Positions 34,373 to 45,999 of a stretch of DNA of 60,000 nucleotides are shown here, piece by piece. A program made the translations under genes and the position numbers. The stretch is from Membranipora membranacea (Eukaryota; Bryozoa; Gymnolaemata; Cheilostomatida; Membraniporidae): assembly GCA_914767715.1 (NCBI GenBank), contig OU612071.1:15250948-15310947 (forward strand), written 5' to 3'. A model generated the notes under the pieces. It did no database searches and was not told where the DNA came from. It was given only the letters and a program-made list of their open reading frames with translations. How positions within the stretch are numbered: the first letter of the stretch is position 1; every line of letters starts with the position of its first letter.

Positions 34373-36195
34373 TTAGACAGCAGCCTCAGTTGTATCACAT
34401 GATAACCTCTGTGTAAGCTTTGATGGGGTATCGTCTTTAGATCTGCTTTGAGTGTCAGTATTGTATCTCTTCTCGTGGCTCTCCGAATTATTTCGTCGAC
34501 ATTTAACATAGAGCAGTATAACTGTGGCAACGATGACAACCAGCACAAATATCTCAGCTAATACAAGTGAAACCCCTTTCATTGTCACTGCAACAAAAAC
34601 AAAAATTATATGATAGTCAAATAAATATGATTGAGAAATCAAAGCGTATCCTTTCATGTGTTGGCTATAGTCAATAAGATCAGAGACAACAAGTTGGCTA
34701 CAGAAAACTTAACCCAATCTCAGATAGAGCCATCTTGCTTTTAGTTTAGTGTTAGGGTTTAGGGTTTGAGGTTAGGGGTTAGGGTTTGAGGTTGGGCTTT
34801 GAGATTAGGGTTTAGGGTTTGAGATGAGGGTTAGAGGTTAGGGGTTAGGGGTTAGGGTTTGAGGTTAGGGGTTAGAGGTTAGGGTTTGAGATTGGGGTTT
34901 GAGGTTAGGGTTTTTGGTCTGGGTTTTGTGTTGGCTTTTAATGTTATAGTTTCAGTTTTGGTTTGGGGTAAGGGATTAAGTTTATAGGGTGTGACCGGGT
35001 TGTGTTGGCTGACTTGCTCCCCCAACAGCAAATCTAAGGCAACATTTGATAACCAACAAAACTGTTGTTACAGATGTCTGTCCAGCTTTACTGATAATGT
35101 GACCACAGGTGTAATAGAGCTGAAATAATAGGAACTCACACAGTATAATTGAACCAAAACCTCCTGGATGTCATGGCAGTTCCCGCAGTTTTCATGCTTA
35201 AAATATTATCCAACCTAGTTTTTGGTTACGTTCTTTACCATATCATGATGATTCAGTTTAATTTCTTACTTAAGAGTTGTCCCCTTATGCTGATGTGCAT
35301 ACCTTCACACTGATGTCCGTAAAATATCTGTTGAAGTTTGGTGTCACGTTGGCATGTTGTCACTGAAGAGATGTTTTTCACATTGATATCCACTTTATGT
35401 TGCTCTTTATCATCTTGGCCTACAATGTTAAGAAAGGAGAAAAAATGGCATCTCATCAATATTTTATTTCTAATCAAATGTAAAGCTGAGGTCTATTTAT
35501 TTAGGTTCAATTGTAGTGATTTTGTTGCATTAATCTGTTTACAGTAATATTTCTCTTTGGAGGCTAAGGAAGTCCTATCAATGAACTAAACCAATGAACT
35601 AAATCAATGAACTAGGGGTTTTAGTTCATTGGTCCTATGCCACATAGTTCTGATTGGTTGCCGAGCAGTCTATCAGATTTGAGCCATTGCATGGGCTAGC
35701 CAAATTCGCAATTTTCCCTTGTGACTTTGACAACTTGCTACAAATCCAGGCTTATTGTTGCCACAGAATGTTTGTGTCATCATATTACATACCATAAAGC
35801 TCAATTGAGGCCATGTTTAACGATCGTTCTGCTCCTATAAAAACTTTCCATGTGTCGTCGACTTCTGTGATGAGTAGAGAATAAGCCTCTCCTGCAATGT
35901 CACAAGTTGGTATTTTCTCATTAAAGGTAAGCCTCTTTGAGTCTGAAGGAAATAGAGAGGTCTTACATAAAGTGTGTATTGTCTTCTCCTTCAAATCAAC
36001 GACCTTTACACTAAGTTTTGCCCGGTCTACAAATGCATAGACATTTGGATACCCCTCGACGGCCATCATTTTTCTAGGTTCCCAGACTATGGCCGAACCA
36101 ATATCACCATCTTTGTGTTCAATCACTCTTGCTATATGATCATCCGGGTGTACGATGAATTGCATTGATCTGTTGTTGTTGTTGTTGCTGTTGTT

Positions 36196-36231
<36 letters not shown>

Positions 36232-39200
36232 GGTTTGGAAAATCCCCCGATAAGTGGATACTAGCAAAGAGTCAGTGAGGGAGACCCACGTAACGAATTC
36301 TGGTCTGTAGCACACCCCATCCTCCGTAGCTGAGTGTAGACAAGTGCTGATGTTAGTAATTGTATTACTGATCATATCTACTAGTGTGATTGTATGGCTG
36401 AAAGGCTGGCTGACATAAAATCTCTTCACTCCATCTAAACCTGCCACATCACCCTCGGTAATATCTGTAAATCAATACAAGGATGTTTGTTTTATGAGCA
36501 GCCAGAAGAGGTATACACCCGAGGGTAATGGGAGCTGGAAAAATCGACCTTGAAAGTTCTCCCTATGGGATTTGAATCCACAACTCTTGCGGCACTAATC
36601 GCCTGGCAGTGAATAGCAAGCACGCCAACCGATTGCGCCATCTCACAATCATCATAAAAGAATGGGTTGATGGCGCTAATAAGCATGCCCGCTATTCACT
36701 ACTCAGAGTTGTATTCTCTCGTTCCATAGCTCACTCCACATCACCATTGCAACCCTATGCAACACAGCATACATTTAAGGGTTGTTGGTCTTACATGGCC
36801 CATTGCTGGGAGTGGTTGAGTGAGTGTAGTGAGTCTGTCAATCTGTAGTGATATCTATAGTTAATACAAGAATATTTGTTTTATGAGCAGCCAAAAAACC
36901 ATGTGTATTTTACTGATTTTTACAGTGTGAGACGTCATGCTGTTTTTGTCTTATCATAGTAGCCTGGGTTTTGGTTATGTTTCTATTATGGTGTGAATTT
37001 TCAGCTACCCTAGAGGAGTAAACTTTTCGCAGGATTAAAAGTTTGCACAAAAATCTAAAATGAAGGTCAGATAACATCTTACTGACCTGTTTTATTTTCT
37101 TTTGACTCATACATCATGAGCAATACATCATGTGTAATGCATCATGCCCAATACATCATGTGTAATGCGTAATGCGTAATGCGTAATGCGTAATACCAAG
37201 AAGCATAACACATATGCATAATGCAGAACACATAAAGCATAATGCATCATGAATATATATATATATATATATATTGGAGTAAAACTATATTCATACCTCG
37301 AGGATATCGGAATGTATGGTTTGCGATAGGTGTGTGTCCCAACATTGAACTATAACTCTGATCTATGCAATAGGTTGTGAGAGTTTGCATAGTTGCAGTG
37401 AGTCGATCTGCCACGAGGAGACAACTTTGATATGTGACAGTCAGATATAATAAAGCCTCGTCTTTAGTAGAGTCGGATCCCAACACTGTCGATTGCATCA
37501 TTCCTCTAAACACTAAATACTCAGCTTCAACGAAAATAGTTTTTCTCGTTAACTGCGTCCTTGGTATCTCTGCAACAAACAGAAAAGATTTGACTCGAGA
37601 AGCAATTCACAGTTGCAGCGCCGTAATTTGGAATACTTGCTGTTTAGTAAGAAAAAGAAGATTGGGCTGCCCTTAAAGAGGGATGCAGGGTGCCCTAAAT
37701 GCTCATACTGAGAATGTGATCCATCCTAGAGACTAGAATGCACCCTAGAGGTGAGGCCATAGAAGACCTCCTGAACGCGGGTGTGCAGCGAGCTGCCAAA
37801 ACTGAACGGGCACTAATCTACCATTGGTAGTGACACTTTGATCTTAGTCGATAGGCCGATAAGCGAATACTTGTTAGGTTAGAAATGACTCTGAGGTTTT
37901 CTGTTTTGAAGCCTGAGCTACCAAAGCATTAAAAGTACATGAAAAACATGTGTTTTTAGAAATGCAGTGTTGTTAGGTCACTCATTCAGCTTTCTAGGGG
38001 AGGCAGTGCCTTCCTAATCCTGTCACCCCGAAAACTACAGTTGAAAATTAACTTTAATTTCCTATAGCAAACCAATTTGTTATGCTGCTATCTTGGTTTG
38101 TTTGCTATGGTTATGGTGGCACAGTTAATCACCAACAAGGCCCTAAAAACACATCACGTTTGACACAACCTGCCTTCACTTTTGATCGCTTCATTTCCAC
38201 CGGTAAGCTACAGGCGACTCAAGAGAGAGGAATCGACCATTTGCTAATTTTCAGAAACTAAGTTTTTGAATTTTCAAATCCTGAATATGATGTCACTTGG
38301 CAATATATGATATGTGAATGGCTGAGGCTGCCAGCAAATTGTTCCACGCATGAAATGATCAGTATTATGATATATCTTTTATTAATCTGCCTTAGAAGCA
38401 GAGTTGGTAGAAAGCTTGTTTTAAATCTTCCAAATGTTGAGCCTGCTGAGCATGTGAAATGTTATTTCTGGTTCCAGCTGAATTGTAATCATGGTTTTAT
38501 ACAAAAGGGGCCAGAATCTCAGAAAACTGTCTTACACTCACCCAGCAATGGCTCTATTTCCCACACAACAGCCAATGATATCAAAGCATTATCAGAACAT
38601 TGGGTAATTATAGTTACCAGCAATTCTCTCCTGCTCAGCAACAACATAGGTTATTTCTCCTTCAAGTGTAACTGTAATCACACTTGTATACAAAAGAGCC
38701 AATATGTTCCCTTGAATCAGCTGATCTTTCTCCAAATCCATCAGTTGAGCATTCCAGTGCATATCGGAAGCCCTTTGGTCGTATTCCGGTTTGAAATATA
38801 AAAGTTCTTTGAAATTTGATTTCAGTTTCAGCAGCTCTGAAACCTCAGATCTGCAAAATATTTTTCATAGATTTTCAAAGACTTGTACAGGGAAACATTC
38901 CAAAGCTCCTCTACAGCTCTGAAAGCCATGATCACCAGAAAGGGTGATTCTCATATCCTGAAAATGATGTCACTTGGTGATGTATGTGATCGATTGGGGC
39001 TGCCATGCTGATGTTTCATGTATGAAATGATCAGTTTAATGGTATTGTTCAATAACCTACTTTGGTAGCGTGGTTTGTGAAAACCGGTTTGCTGGTGTAG
39101 GGGCGTGGCATAGGGGCGTGGCATAGGGGCGTGGCATAGGGGCGTGGCGTAGGGACGTGGCGTAGGGGCGTGGCGTAGGGGCGTGGCGTAGGGGCGTGGC

Positions 39201-40382
39201 GTAGGGGCGTGGCGTAGGGGCGTGGCGTAGGGGCGTAGCGTAGGGGCATGGCGTATGGGGCGTGGCGTAGGGGCGTAGCGTAGGGGCATGGCGTATGGGG
39301 CGTGGCGTAGGGGCGTGGCGTGGCATTGGTTGGGCTTTATCCCCTCTCTGGAACCAATATTTTTATCCAATTTATGCAATACAACACATGTCTAACAAAT
39401 TGACTACCTCAGAAATTAATTTTATGTATAGCAAAACCTGCTGGCGGTTACATATGCTAGATCAGTGTGTAGTCTTTATTGCATAAATAGTCATATCAAA
39501 TACAAATGAATATTCAAAAGGAAACTTGGGAGAAGTTACAATTTTATCTTCTTTATTGTAAATAAAACAAATCTAGCTCTTTAACTCGAATCAGTTTATT
39601 GCAGCCATTAGGGTTCAAAGGCTATCGCTCCCCTGAATCCAGAAATAGACCTCATATTATGAACATTTAACCCTTTTTGAAAGCATGGTACAATCCTCTT
39701 AGCTCACAGAAGACGTGCCACCTGAACCTCTTCATAATTCGCAAACTTCTGCGCATCACAAACTGACCACAATGAACCCCAACCTGTCCAGATGAGATTG
39801 CTACTCAAGTCCCCCACTCCCAACTTGATAACAACGATCGTCATTCGATGTAAAAGTTATAATCAGAGAAGATAAACGAGGGCTCAACCAAATACTCTGG
39901 AGACTAGGGTGACGGCCCTTTGATGGACTCCCATAAAAAACGAACAGAAGTTACTGTCACGCTACTGTCGAGCATGAACCCAAAGCGGGGCCATAGTTTA
40001 GAAAAATTGGTAGGAGAGGCAAAAGTTTGAGTCCAAACATCCACAGTAAGCTCCTCCCTGAGCAATTTAAGGCATGTAGTAAGCAAATGGAAATTCCAGA
40101 GGAGCTGATTCTGACATGGAAAACACACTATAGCATCTTTAGGCCATTCTATTGAGCATTTTAATGGAGGCAGAGCGTCCCTGCCTCCCCTAGCACTACA
40201 AGTCTAGTAAGGTGCTCAGCCTATTGAAGCTGGATGCCCAGCAGTTAGAGAATAATGTAACTGAGAATAAACACATTTATGACTTACTTGGAGGTTGAGT
40301 TTGAAACACCTTGAACAGTTGCCAAATCCAGAAGTCTACATAGCACACATAATATATAAATATTTCCGACAAGTGTAAACAT
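34373..40382 (-). CDS. Six-exon gene for a type I single-pass membrane protein
   Basis: Exons in transcript order: 40382-40288, 38850-38618, 37569-37297, 36464-35793, 35419-35303, 34587-34373. All junctions are GT-AG and every phase matches (2,1,1,1,1), giving 1605 nt, 534 residues. Residues 1-25 are a signal peptide (hydrophobic core near [11 protein letters not shown]). The extracellular part has alternating strand-like segments that could form a propeller or other beta-rich fold, but I recognise no named family. It includes an Asn/Ser run coded by CAA-complement repeats (36175-36230). The last exon holds one membrane helix ([14 protein letters not shown]) followed by a basic stop-transfer and a ~45-residue Ser/Thr-rich tail. 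Introns carry a minisatellite, MITE, SINE and telomere-like repeat. Expression was not tested; the phase agreement across five introns makes the model strong. Confidence 0.8.
34741..34930 (+). repeat. Interstitial telomere-like repeat
   Basis: Degenerate array of TTAGGG, TTAGGGTT and TTTGAGG units in the last intron of the membrane-protein gene. Confidence 0.8.
36507..36848 (-). mobile_element. tRNA-derived SINE in an intron
   Basis: On the minus strand, TGGCGCAATCGGTTGGCGTG is a tRNA-type A box and GGATTCAAATCCC a B box. About 45-bp imperfect direct repeats flank it (36459-36504 and 36849-36893); the left one includes the splice acceptor of exon 4. Related sequences lie at 41960-42310 and 43795-43960. 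Confidence 0.65.
37130..37275. repeat. Simple repeats in intron 3
   Basis: GCGTAAT units (about 37160-37195), related CATAATGC-type units, and an AT dinucleotide run near 37253-37274. Confidence 0.7.
38330..38520 (-). pseudogene. Partial duplicate of exon 2 inside intron 2
   Basis: On the minus strand the frame [17 protein letters not shown] parallels [16 protein letters not shown] in exon 2. No flanking exon features survive. With the copy at 41.5 kb this makes three versions of the segment. Confidence 0.45.
39101..39325 (+). repeat. 13-bp minisatellite in intron 1
   Basis: About 17 units of TAGGGGCGTGGCG with occasional A/G changes. It produces open frames rich in Pro, Arg and His on the minus strand that are not genes. 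Confidence 0.85.
39986..40202 (+). mobile_element. MITE copy (GGGCCGTAG family), in intron 1
   Basis: Diverged copy of the family described at 44118. Ends CGGGGCCATAGTT and AGCACTACAAG. No clear target duplication. Confidence 0.65.
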
Positions 40383-40918
40383 TTTAATCCAATCTTAATT
40401 TCGCAGCGTGTTCACCTCCAAGGCAAATCCAGCACTGACAAATCCAATGCAAACACGAGTGATAAAGTACACAGTATGATGTTCCAATGAGCGTAAAGTA
40501 TGTGGGTGGAGTACTTTGTCAGCCTTTCATCTGATTTAATATTTAAGTCTTGTAATTGATTTCTCACCTTTGTGATAGACAGGTTCAGGTTGTTAATTGT
40601 CATGTTTTGCCCAAAGTCGATGTCGACATCTTGACAACAGGCCGGGATCGAGTCAGCGAGAGATTGACAAGGCTGTAAGCAGATGCATTTTGGCTTATCC
40701 TATAGATGCTGATGATTACAACCAGAGACCTGACTGTTTTTCCCTTCCCACCAGGCCTTTAGATCTAGGGAAGATAGGGAGGCACGCCCTGCCCTAAAAT
40801 ATTCGATAAAGCGGCCTAAAAAAAGACTATAACCGAGTGATTCATTTCAGCCTCCTTCTTTTTGGGATTTACATTTGAATTTGCTGCTTGCCGTCTCTGA
40901 ACAAAACTGGGCCTAATA

Positions 40919-41132
40919 CAGGGCTGTAGTTCTAGGTGAGGCAGGGAGGTACTGCCTCCCCTAGAGGCCTAATAACACTCTAATTGAAAAAATCCATATC
41001 AGAATCAGCTCCTCTGGGATTTCCATTTGCTTATTATATGGCTTAAATTGATCGGGAGGAGGTTACTGGTGATACTTTGGACTCGCCTCGGATTTTCGCC
41101 TCCTCTACAATTTTTTCTAAACTACTGCCTTG
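40919..41132 (-). mobile_element. MITE copy (GGGCCGTAG family), inverted
   Basis: Starts CAGGGCTGTAGTTCTAGG and ends AAACTACTGCCTTG. Opposite orientation to the other copies. It separates the live and duplicated first exons. Confidence 0.65.
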
Positions 41133-41459
41133 TCTGGGGGGCTCAGACTAGGATAGCAGGAGACAAAATTCTTCCTTGAACACAAAGTCGACTGTTTCCA
41201 TCAGCTGATGTAAAGTGTCACTTTCTTTCAACATCAGGCAATCTGAAAGAGTTATTAGAAGTCAGTAGGTGGTTCACAAGATAAAGCAACAACAACTCCA
41301 AAGAAGAGATTTGAGCTCAGAAAAATTGTCTTTAAAAAGTTTTCAGTCACCAGGCTTTGGCTATCTTTCCCTTCCAACAGCCAATCATAACAGAGCTAAC
41401 ACATAGGGAAGCTTAGCATGCAGAAGGTTACACTTCCCATCCATTGTTTACAGCTCTGC

Positions 41460-41942
41460 AACAACATAGGTTATTTCTGCATCCAGCAAAACTGCAATCA
41501 CACTGGTATACAAAAGAACCAAAATTTCCCCTTGAATCAGTTGATCTTCCTCCAAAATTCATCAAGACTCATTTAATTTAATTTTTGTTATCACATCGAA
41601 CTTGGGATTTTTAATTTTTTGTGTTTAGCCTCGAACCCAAATTGTTTTATCAAGTTTCAAAACGAAATTTTTCCACTTTCCCTATATATCCAAGATTACC
41701 TAACTATCCCTCAAGCTATCGTTTGAAATCATAATTGTACATACATTTTTCCTGCAAAAAGAGGCCTAGTTGTTTTTATTTTGTCTAAAGCTAAAATAAA
41801 ATAGAAAACTCACTAACTCACTAACAAATCCATCAAGTGAGCATTCCATGCAATATTGGTAGCCTATTCATAGTAACTTGGTTGAAAATATATAAGTTCT
41901 GTGAAGTTTGATTTCAAACTCAGAAGCTTTGTAATCTGTAGC
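41460..41942 (-). pseudogene. Duplicated exon 2 of the membrane-protein gene, disrupted
   Basis: Acceptor ttttgcag just upstream of 41942, then KLLSLKSNFTELIYFQPSYY parallels exon 2 of the live gene. A TAG replaces the codon after the following Glu, and an insertion (41575-41825) splits the exon. The last part (ILVLLYTSVIAVLLDAEIT) is still open. Dead copy. Confidence 0.65.
41575..41825 (+). mobile_element. Short retroelement insertion with 12-bp target duplication
   Basis: Flanked by AAATTCATCAAG and AAATCCATCAAG. The right end has two CTCACTAA 8-mers, like a CR1-type tail. The same sequence occurs inverted near 45115-45280. Confidence 0.55.
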
Positions 41943-41959
41943 CTGCAAAACACATTTTT

Positions 41960-42310
41960 ATAACATATATTCACCCAAGGCCAAAGGTGCTGGACTGCTG
42001 GGGCCGGAACATTCAATCTTGAAAGCTCCCCCAGTGCATGGGACTTGCACCCAGGACCCTGTGGCACCAATCACCTGGCAGTGAATAGTTATTGCGCTAT
42101 TTTATTGTGATAATTGATTTAGCCATCTCGCTATATCATATTTCCCGAGGGAAAATGGGTTAATACTGTTAATTAGCAAACGGGTTATTCACCCTCAGCA
42201 TGGCTACGGTCCATTCAACGCCACTCTATGAATCACAGCTTATCTGTTAGGGTTATTAGCCTTACATCGTCCACTGCAGGGACCCCTTTTATATTAATCT
42301 CAAAGACTAC
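41960..42310 (-). mobile_element. tRNA-derived SINE copy
   Basis: Shares with 36507-36848 the segment around CACCTGGCAGTGAATAG and the later TAGGGTTATTAGCCTTACAT-type segment. More diverged; the A box is decayed. Confidence 0.5.
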
Positions 42311-43319
42311 ACACAATCAATGTATGTTATAGTCAGGCAGTGCAACCTACCATGTCTGATTTAATATTTTATAACTTTTATGACAACACCAAATTTGTAT
42401 TACGTAAATCGGATCAATTTTATACACTTTCAATGTATTCAAATCGATCAATAAAGTAATCATCAATCAATCATTGGCATAGGGTAAAACTCAAAAGCTC
42501 TTCAGCGCCAACAAATTATTCATAGTTTTGACCACCAGGTAGGTTGTTCTCATATCCTGAAATGATGTCACTTAGCAATGAATGTGATTGGCTGAAACGA
42601 CCAGATTAATGATATCCCATTCTAATGATATCCTTGAAATGAGTGGGAACTTTTGGGAACCGAGTTCCCACAAAGAAAGATTTAGGGGGAACTCTTAGAA
42701 CACAGTAACCACTGAAATCTGTGCTTAGAACAGAGTGAAAATGTCATTTTTGACCAGATTTCAATCATATTACCAATCATACATACTATTAAAAATCTAT
42801 AGTTCTGCATAAATTTTATACTCAACAGCATGGATTTACACAATTTGACATAGATATTGCAAATAAATTCCCTGCGGCTGCATTGAGGCCATTTTGGCTG
42901 CTGTTGACCCATAGAGTAGAGTTCCCACAAAGAGTCCACTGCCTACTATATCCATTGATAAGAATTTATGAATTAGTAGTCGTTGTAAAATAAATATTGT
43001 GGTTATTTTTGGAGATATGCCATGATTATAATGTATAAGATCAGGATCTGAATACAATTTTATACAAGTTTCTAAATAAGAAGAACTAGCTCCACAACTG
43101 TACAGCTAATCGGATTTATGGGGCTCCCAACTGCCCTGTGGTGCAAAACAATAGCTCATATTATGAATATTTAACGCTTGTTCAAAACATGGTACAGTCC
43201 TCTCCACTTCTAGAAGTGCCACCTGGTTCGCTTGCCAGTCAAATCCCCGTAATGAATGAAGCAGGATGCCAAGCAGTTAGACAATACTGTAACTGAGAAT
43301 AAACACCTTTATAGCTTAC

Positions 43320-43411
43320 TTCGTGGTTGAGTTTGAAACACCTTGAACAGTTTCCAAATCGCCAAGCCTACATAGCACACGTAATGTACAAATATCTCCA
43401 ACCTGTATCAT
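43320..43411 (-). pseudogene. Duplicated first exon of the membrane-protein gene
   Basis: ATG at 43411, 92 nt ending at the same aa|gtaag donor as the live exon 1 (95 nt), identical over the last TVQGVSNST codons. The frame is open but the hydrophobic core of the signal peptide has charged substitutions. It could be a second first exon or a decayed copy; the matching broken exon 2 favours decay. Confidence 0.6.
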
Positions 43412-43794
43412 CTACATTAGTCAGTGGGATTACCTCCAAGACCAATCCAGCACTGACAGATCAAATGGCAAACGCTATGTTAAAATCTGATGAATTTCAT
43501 GAATTCACAGTAAAGGTCATGTCACCAAGGGTCATGAGCATTATTGCCTATCCATCAGCTGATTTTTAACATGATGTTCTTAAAATTGATTTCTAACCTA
43601 ATTGGATAAACAGGTACAAGTTGTTAATTGTCATGTTTTCACAGAAATCTATGTGTGAAATTAATTATTAAAGTAGGGCATTTATAGTTTTTATAACATA
43701 TTTTTGCAATGATAACCACTAAGCAAAAGTCAGCTGTGGAAGAGAGTAAAATATGCATTAAGTCTAAGTATTCAATGCAGGGAGGGGTAAAACA

Positions 43795-43960
43795 CAGGCG
43801 CCAGAACCCATGGTAGTCTAGCACCGCCATATGCCCTAGCTTCCGGTTACGCTTTATTTCAAAGAGGCAGAGGTAATATTGTTTCTGAATGAGGGGTGTG
43901 CAAACACACAGTGGAACTCGAACCCACAGCTCCTGTGACACAGATCGTCATCTCACCATC
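43795..43960 (-). mobile_element. tRNA-like SINE fragment
   Basis: A B-box-like GAACTCGAACCCAC complement near 43915 and a following GTGACACAGATCGTCATCTCACC segment suggest a diverged SINE head. Confidence 0.4.
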
Positions 43961-44117
43961 CCATCCCCCAGAATTGTCTATTCGATTTAATTCCTGGTAT
44001 ACTCTAAGCTTTACAGGATTAAAGCCTGTCATCTATATACGCGTAGGAGTTTTCAAAATAAATGGGGCCTAATACTCACCCCCTGAGGTACCCTGCAGGT
44101 AATTGGGTATGATTAAG

Positions 44118-44358
44118 CAGGGCCGTAGTTTAGAAATAATGGTAGGGGAGAGGCAATAGTCCGAGGCGAGTCCGGAGGATCGTCACGGGGGCTGCTATAA
44201 GCTCCTCCCCATGCAATTTGAGGCATACAATTATGGAATAGAAATCACAGAGGAGCTGATTCTGACATTGATTAATCAATTATAGTGTTTTTAGGCCACT
44301 GTATAAAGCTTTCTAGGGGAGGCAGTGCCTCCCTGCCTCCCTTAAAACTACGGGCCTG
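44118..44358 (+). mobile_element. MITE copy with 5-bp target duplication
   Basis: Ends CAGGGCCGTAGTT and its near complement AAACTACGGGCCTG. TTAAG flanks both sides. Near the 3' end CTAGGGGAGGCAGTGCCTCC can fold on itself. Confidence 0.8.
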
Positions 44359-44620
44359 TTAAGAATGGGACACACCTATTACTCTGATTACTTTTGGGAT
44401 GGATGAGGAAAACAACCAATCATCAGGAAGGGTATATCAAAGCTCTCAAAAGGGAAGTACTCTGACGCAGCAGGTCACAGGTTTATCTAGTTCCAGCTCC
44501 AGTCTTGAATAATCCAGAGAAGTATTTGCACTGTTGAACGATTTGTTATCAGTTGTTATTGAGCAGACTGTATTTTTTTCTCATCTGGAGCTGGATTGAG
44601 GGAGTTGACATTTCAACTCC

Positions 44621-44836
44621 CAGGGTCGTAGTTTAGAAAAAATGGCAGGGGAGGCAAAAGTCGCAGGCGAGTCCGAAGCATCACCAGGAAGAGTGCTTTA
44701 AGCTCCTCCACACGCAATTGAAGGCATATAATAAGCAATGGAATTTACAGTGGACATGGATCATAGTATTTTAAGGCCATTGTATTTAGCTTTCTAGGGG
44801 AGGCAGGGCCCTGCCTCACCTAGAACTACGGTCCTG
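44621..44836 (+). mobile_element. MITE copy with 5-bp target duplication
   Basis: Ends CAGGGTCGTAGTT and GAACTACGGTCCTG. ACTCC flanks both sides. Same internal plan as the copy at 44118. Confidence 0.8.
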
Positions 44837-45109
44837 ACTCCTTTGATATCATTATGCGCACCAAAATTGATTATGAAAATGAAAGAGTTGAATGTAATGC
44901 CTGTAGTTGTCCTCTCTCTTTGCGTAGGGAGACAACCATATTACCAAAAGAAAATGATTTTAATATACACCGCAACGTGTCCTCTAGCCTACACTATAAA
45001 TAACATTCGGTTCGATTAAACTTGAATTTCTTGATCTAACTTGATCAATATTCACTGTACTCCAATCTAAGGCAATACCTCATTGCCAGCTTCTAACACA
45101 AGTTAGATA

Positions 45110-45330
45110 ATAAGCTATCTATAACATTTTATCATTAGACAAAATAAAAGCAAATACGCCTCTTTTTGCAGGCAAAATGTATCTACAATTATGTTTTTAA
45201 AGATATATATAGGAGGATAATAAGCTTCTTTTTGGATATTTAGGGATAATGGAGAAATCTGTTTTAGTTCAAACATGTGTCCAGTTAAATCCATCCAGCG
45301 TGCTATTGATTTTTGTATTTGACATATCGA
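45110..45330 (+). repeat. Inverted relative of the retroelement at 41575
   Basis: Shares ACAAAATAAAA...CCTCTTTTTGCAGG...AAAATGTAT...ACAATTATG with the complement of 41575-41825. Confidence 0.5.
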
Positions 45331-45787
45331 TAGGTGCCCAAACCAACAATAAATCATAAATCTAAAGATAGATTAGCCAGACCAGAGCGACACCTGAATG
45401 CTGGTGAGATGATTATTACTGTCAACTCAAAACCATAGAAATAGACTACTGATGGTGGCTAACCAGCATAAACAAAAACCCACAAAAACTGATTAGTCAT
45501 CTATTGTATCGCTGTCTTTATTCAAAACCCACGTTTTGTGTATGTGGTGATATAATGCTAAAGAAAAATTGATTGGTCATGTATCAAGGCTCCAATTTTA
45601 AACTACATCTGTCTGAAAGTTCCTTTTCCAGCAAAATAATATGTGATTTTCATGCAGTAATAACGCGGCGTCATGAGATGTTACGTCCTCAATCCTCACA
45701 AAAAATACTCCTACCTACATGGTCTTCCATATGCGTCACAACCAGTTGAATTGGACAACTTTTCTTTTAGGCGCTACTATACCTTAA

Positions 45788-45987
45788 CAGGGGAGTAGTT
45801 TTGAAAAATGGCAAACGTGGGTGGCAAAAATCCAAGGAGAGTCAGAAGTATCACCAGGAGGGGTTTTGTAAGCTCACCCCAACCAGAGGAGCTGATTCTG
45901 TCATGGATTAATCAATTATAGCGTTTTTAGGCCACTGTGTTTCAGCTGACTAGGGGAGTGCCTCCCTGCCTCCCCTAGAACCACTGG
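45788..45987 (+). mobile_element. MITE copy (GGGCCGTAG family)
   Basis: Ends CAGGGGAGTAGTT and GAACCACTGG; body matches other copies. Ends are diverged and no target duplication is visible. Confidence 0.6.
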
Positions 45988-45999
45988 ATTAGAAGTTCA

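Noticed and set aside
38307-38801. 164-codon plus-strand open frame
   Set aside because: It is antisense to exon 2 of the membrane-protein gene; the minus-strand model is supported by splice sites and phase on both sides.
39101-39325. CRISPR-like array
   Set aside because: Units are contiguous 13-mers without spacers; no other direct-repeat-plus-spacer pattern was seen.
38951-39379. Pro/Arg/His-rich open frames on the minus strand
   Set aside because: They are read-through of a 13-bp minisatellite in all three frames.
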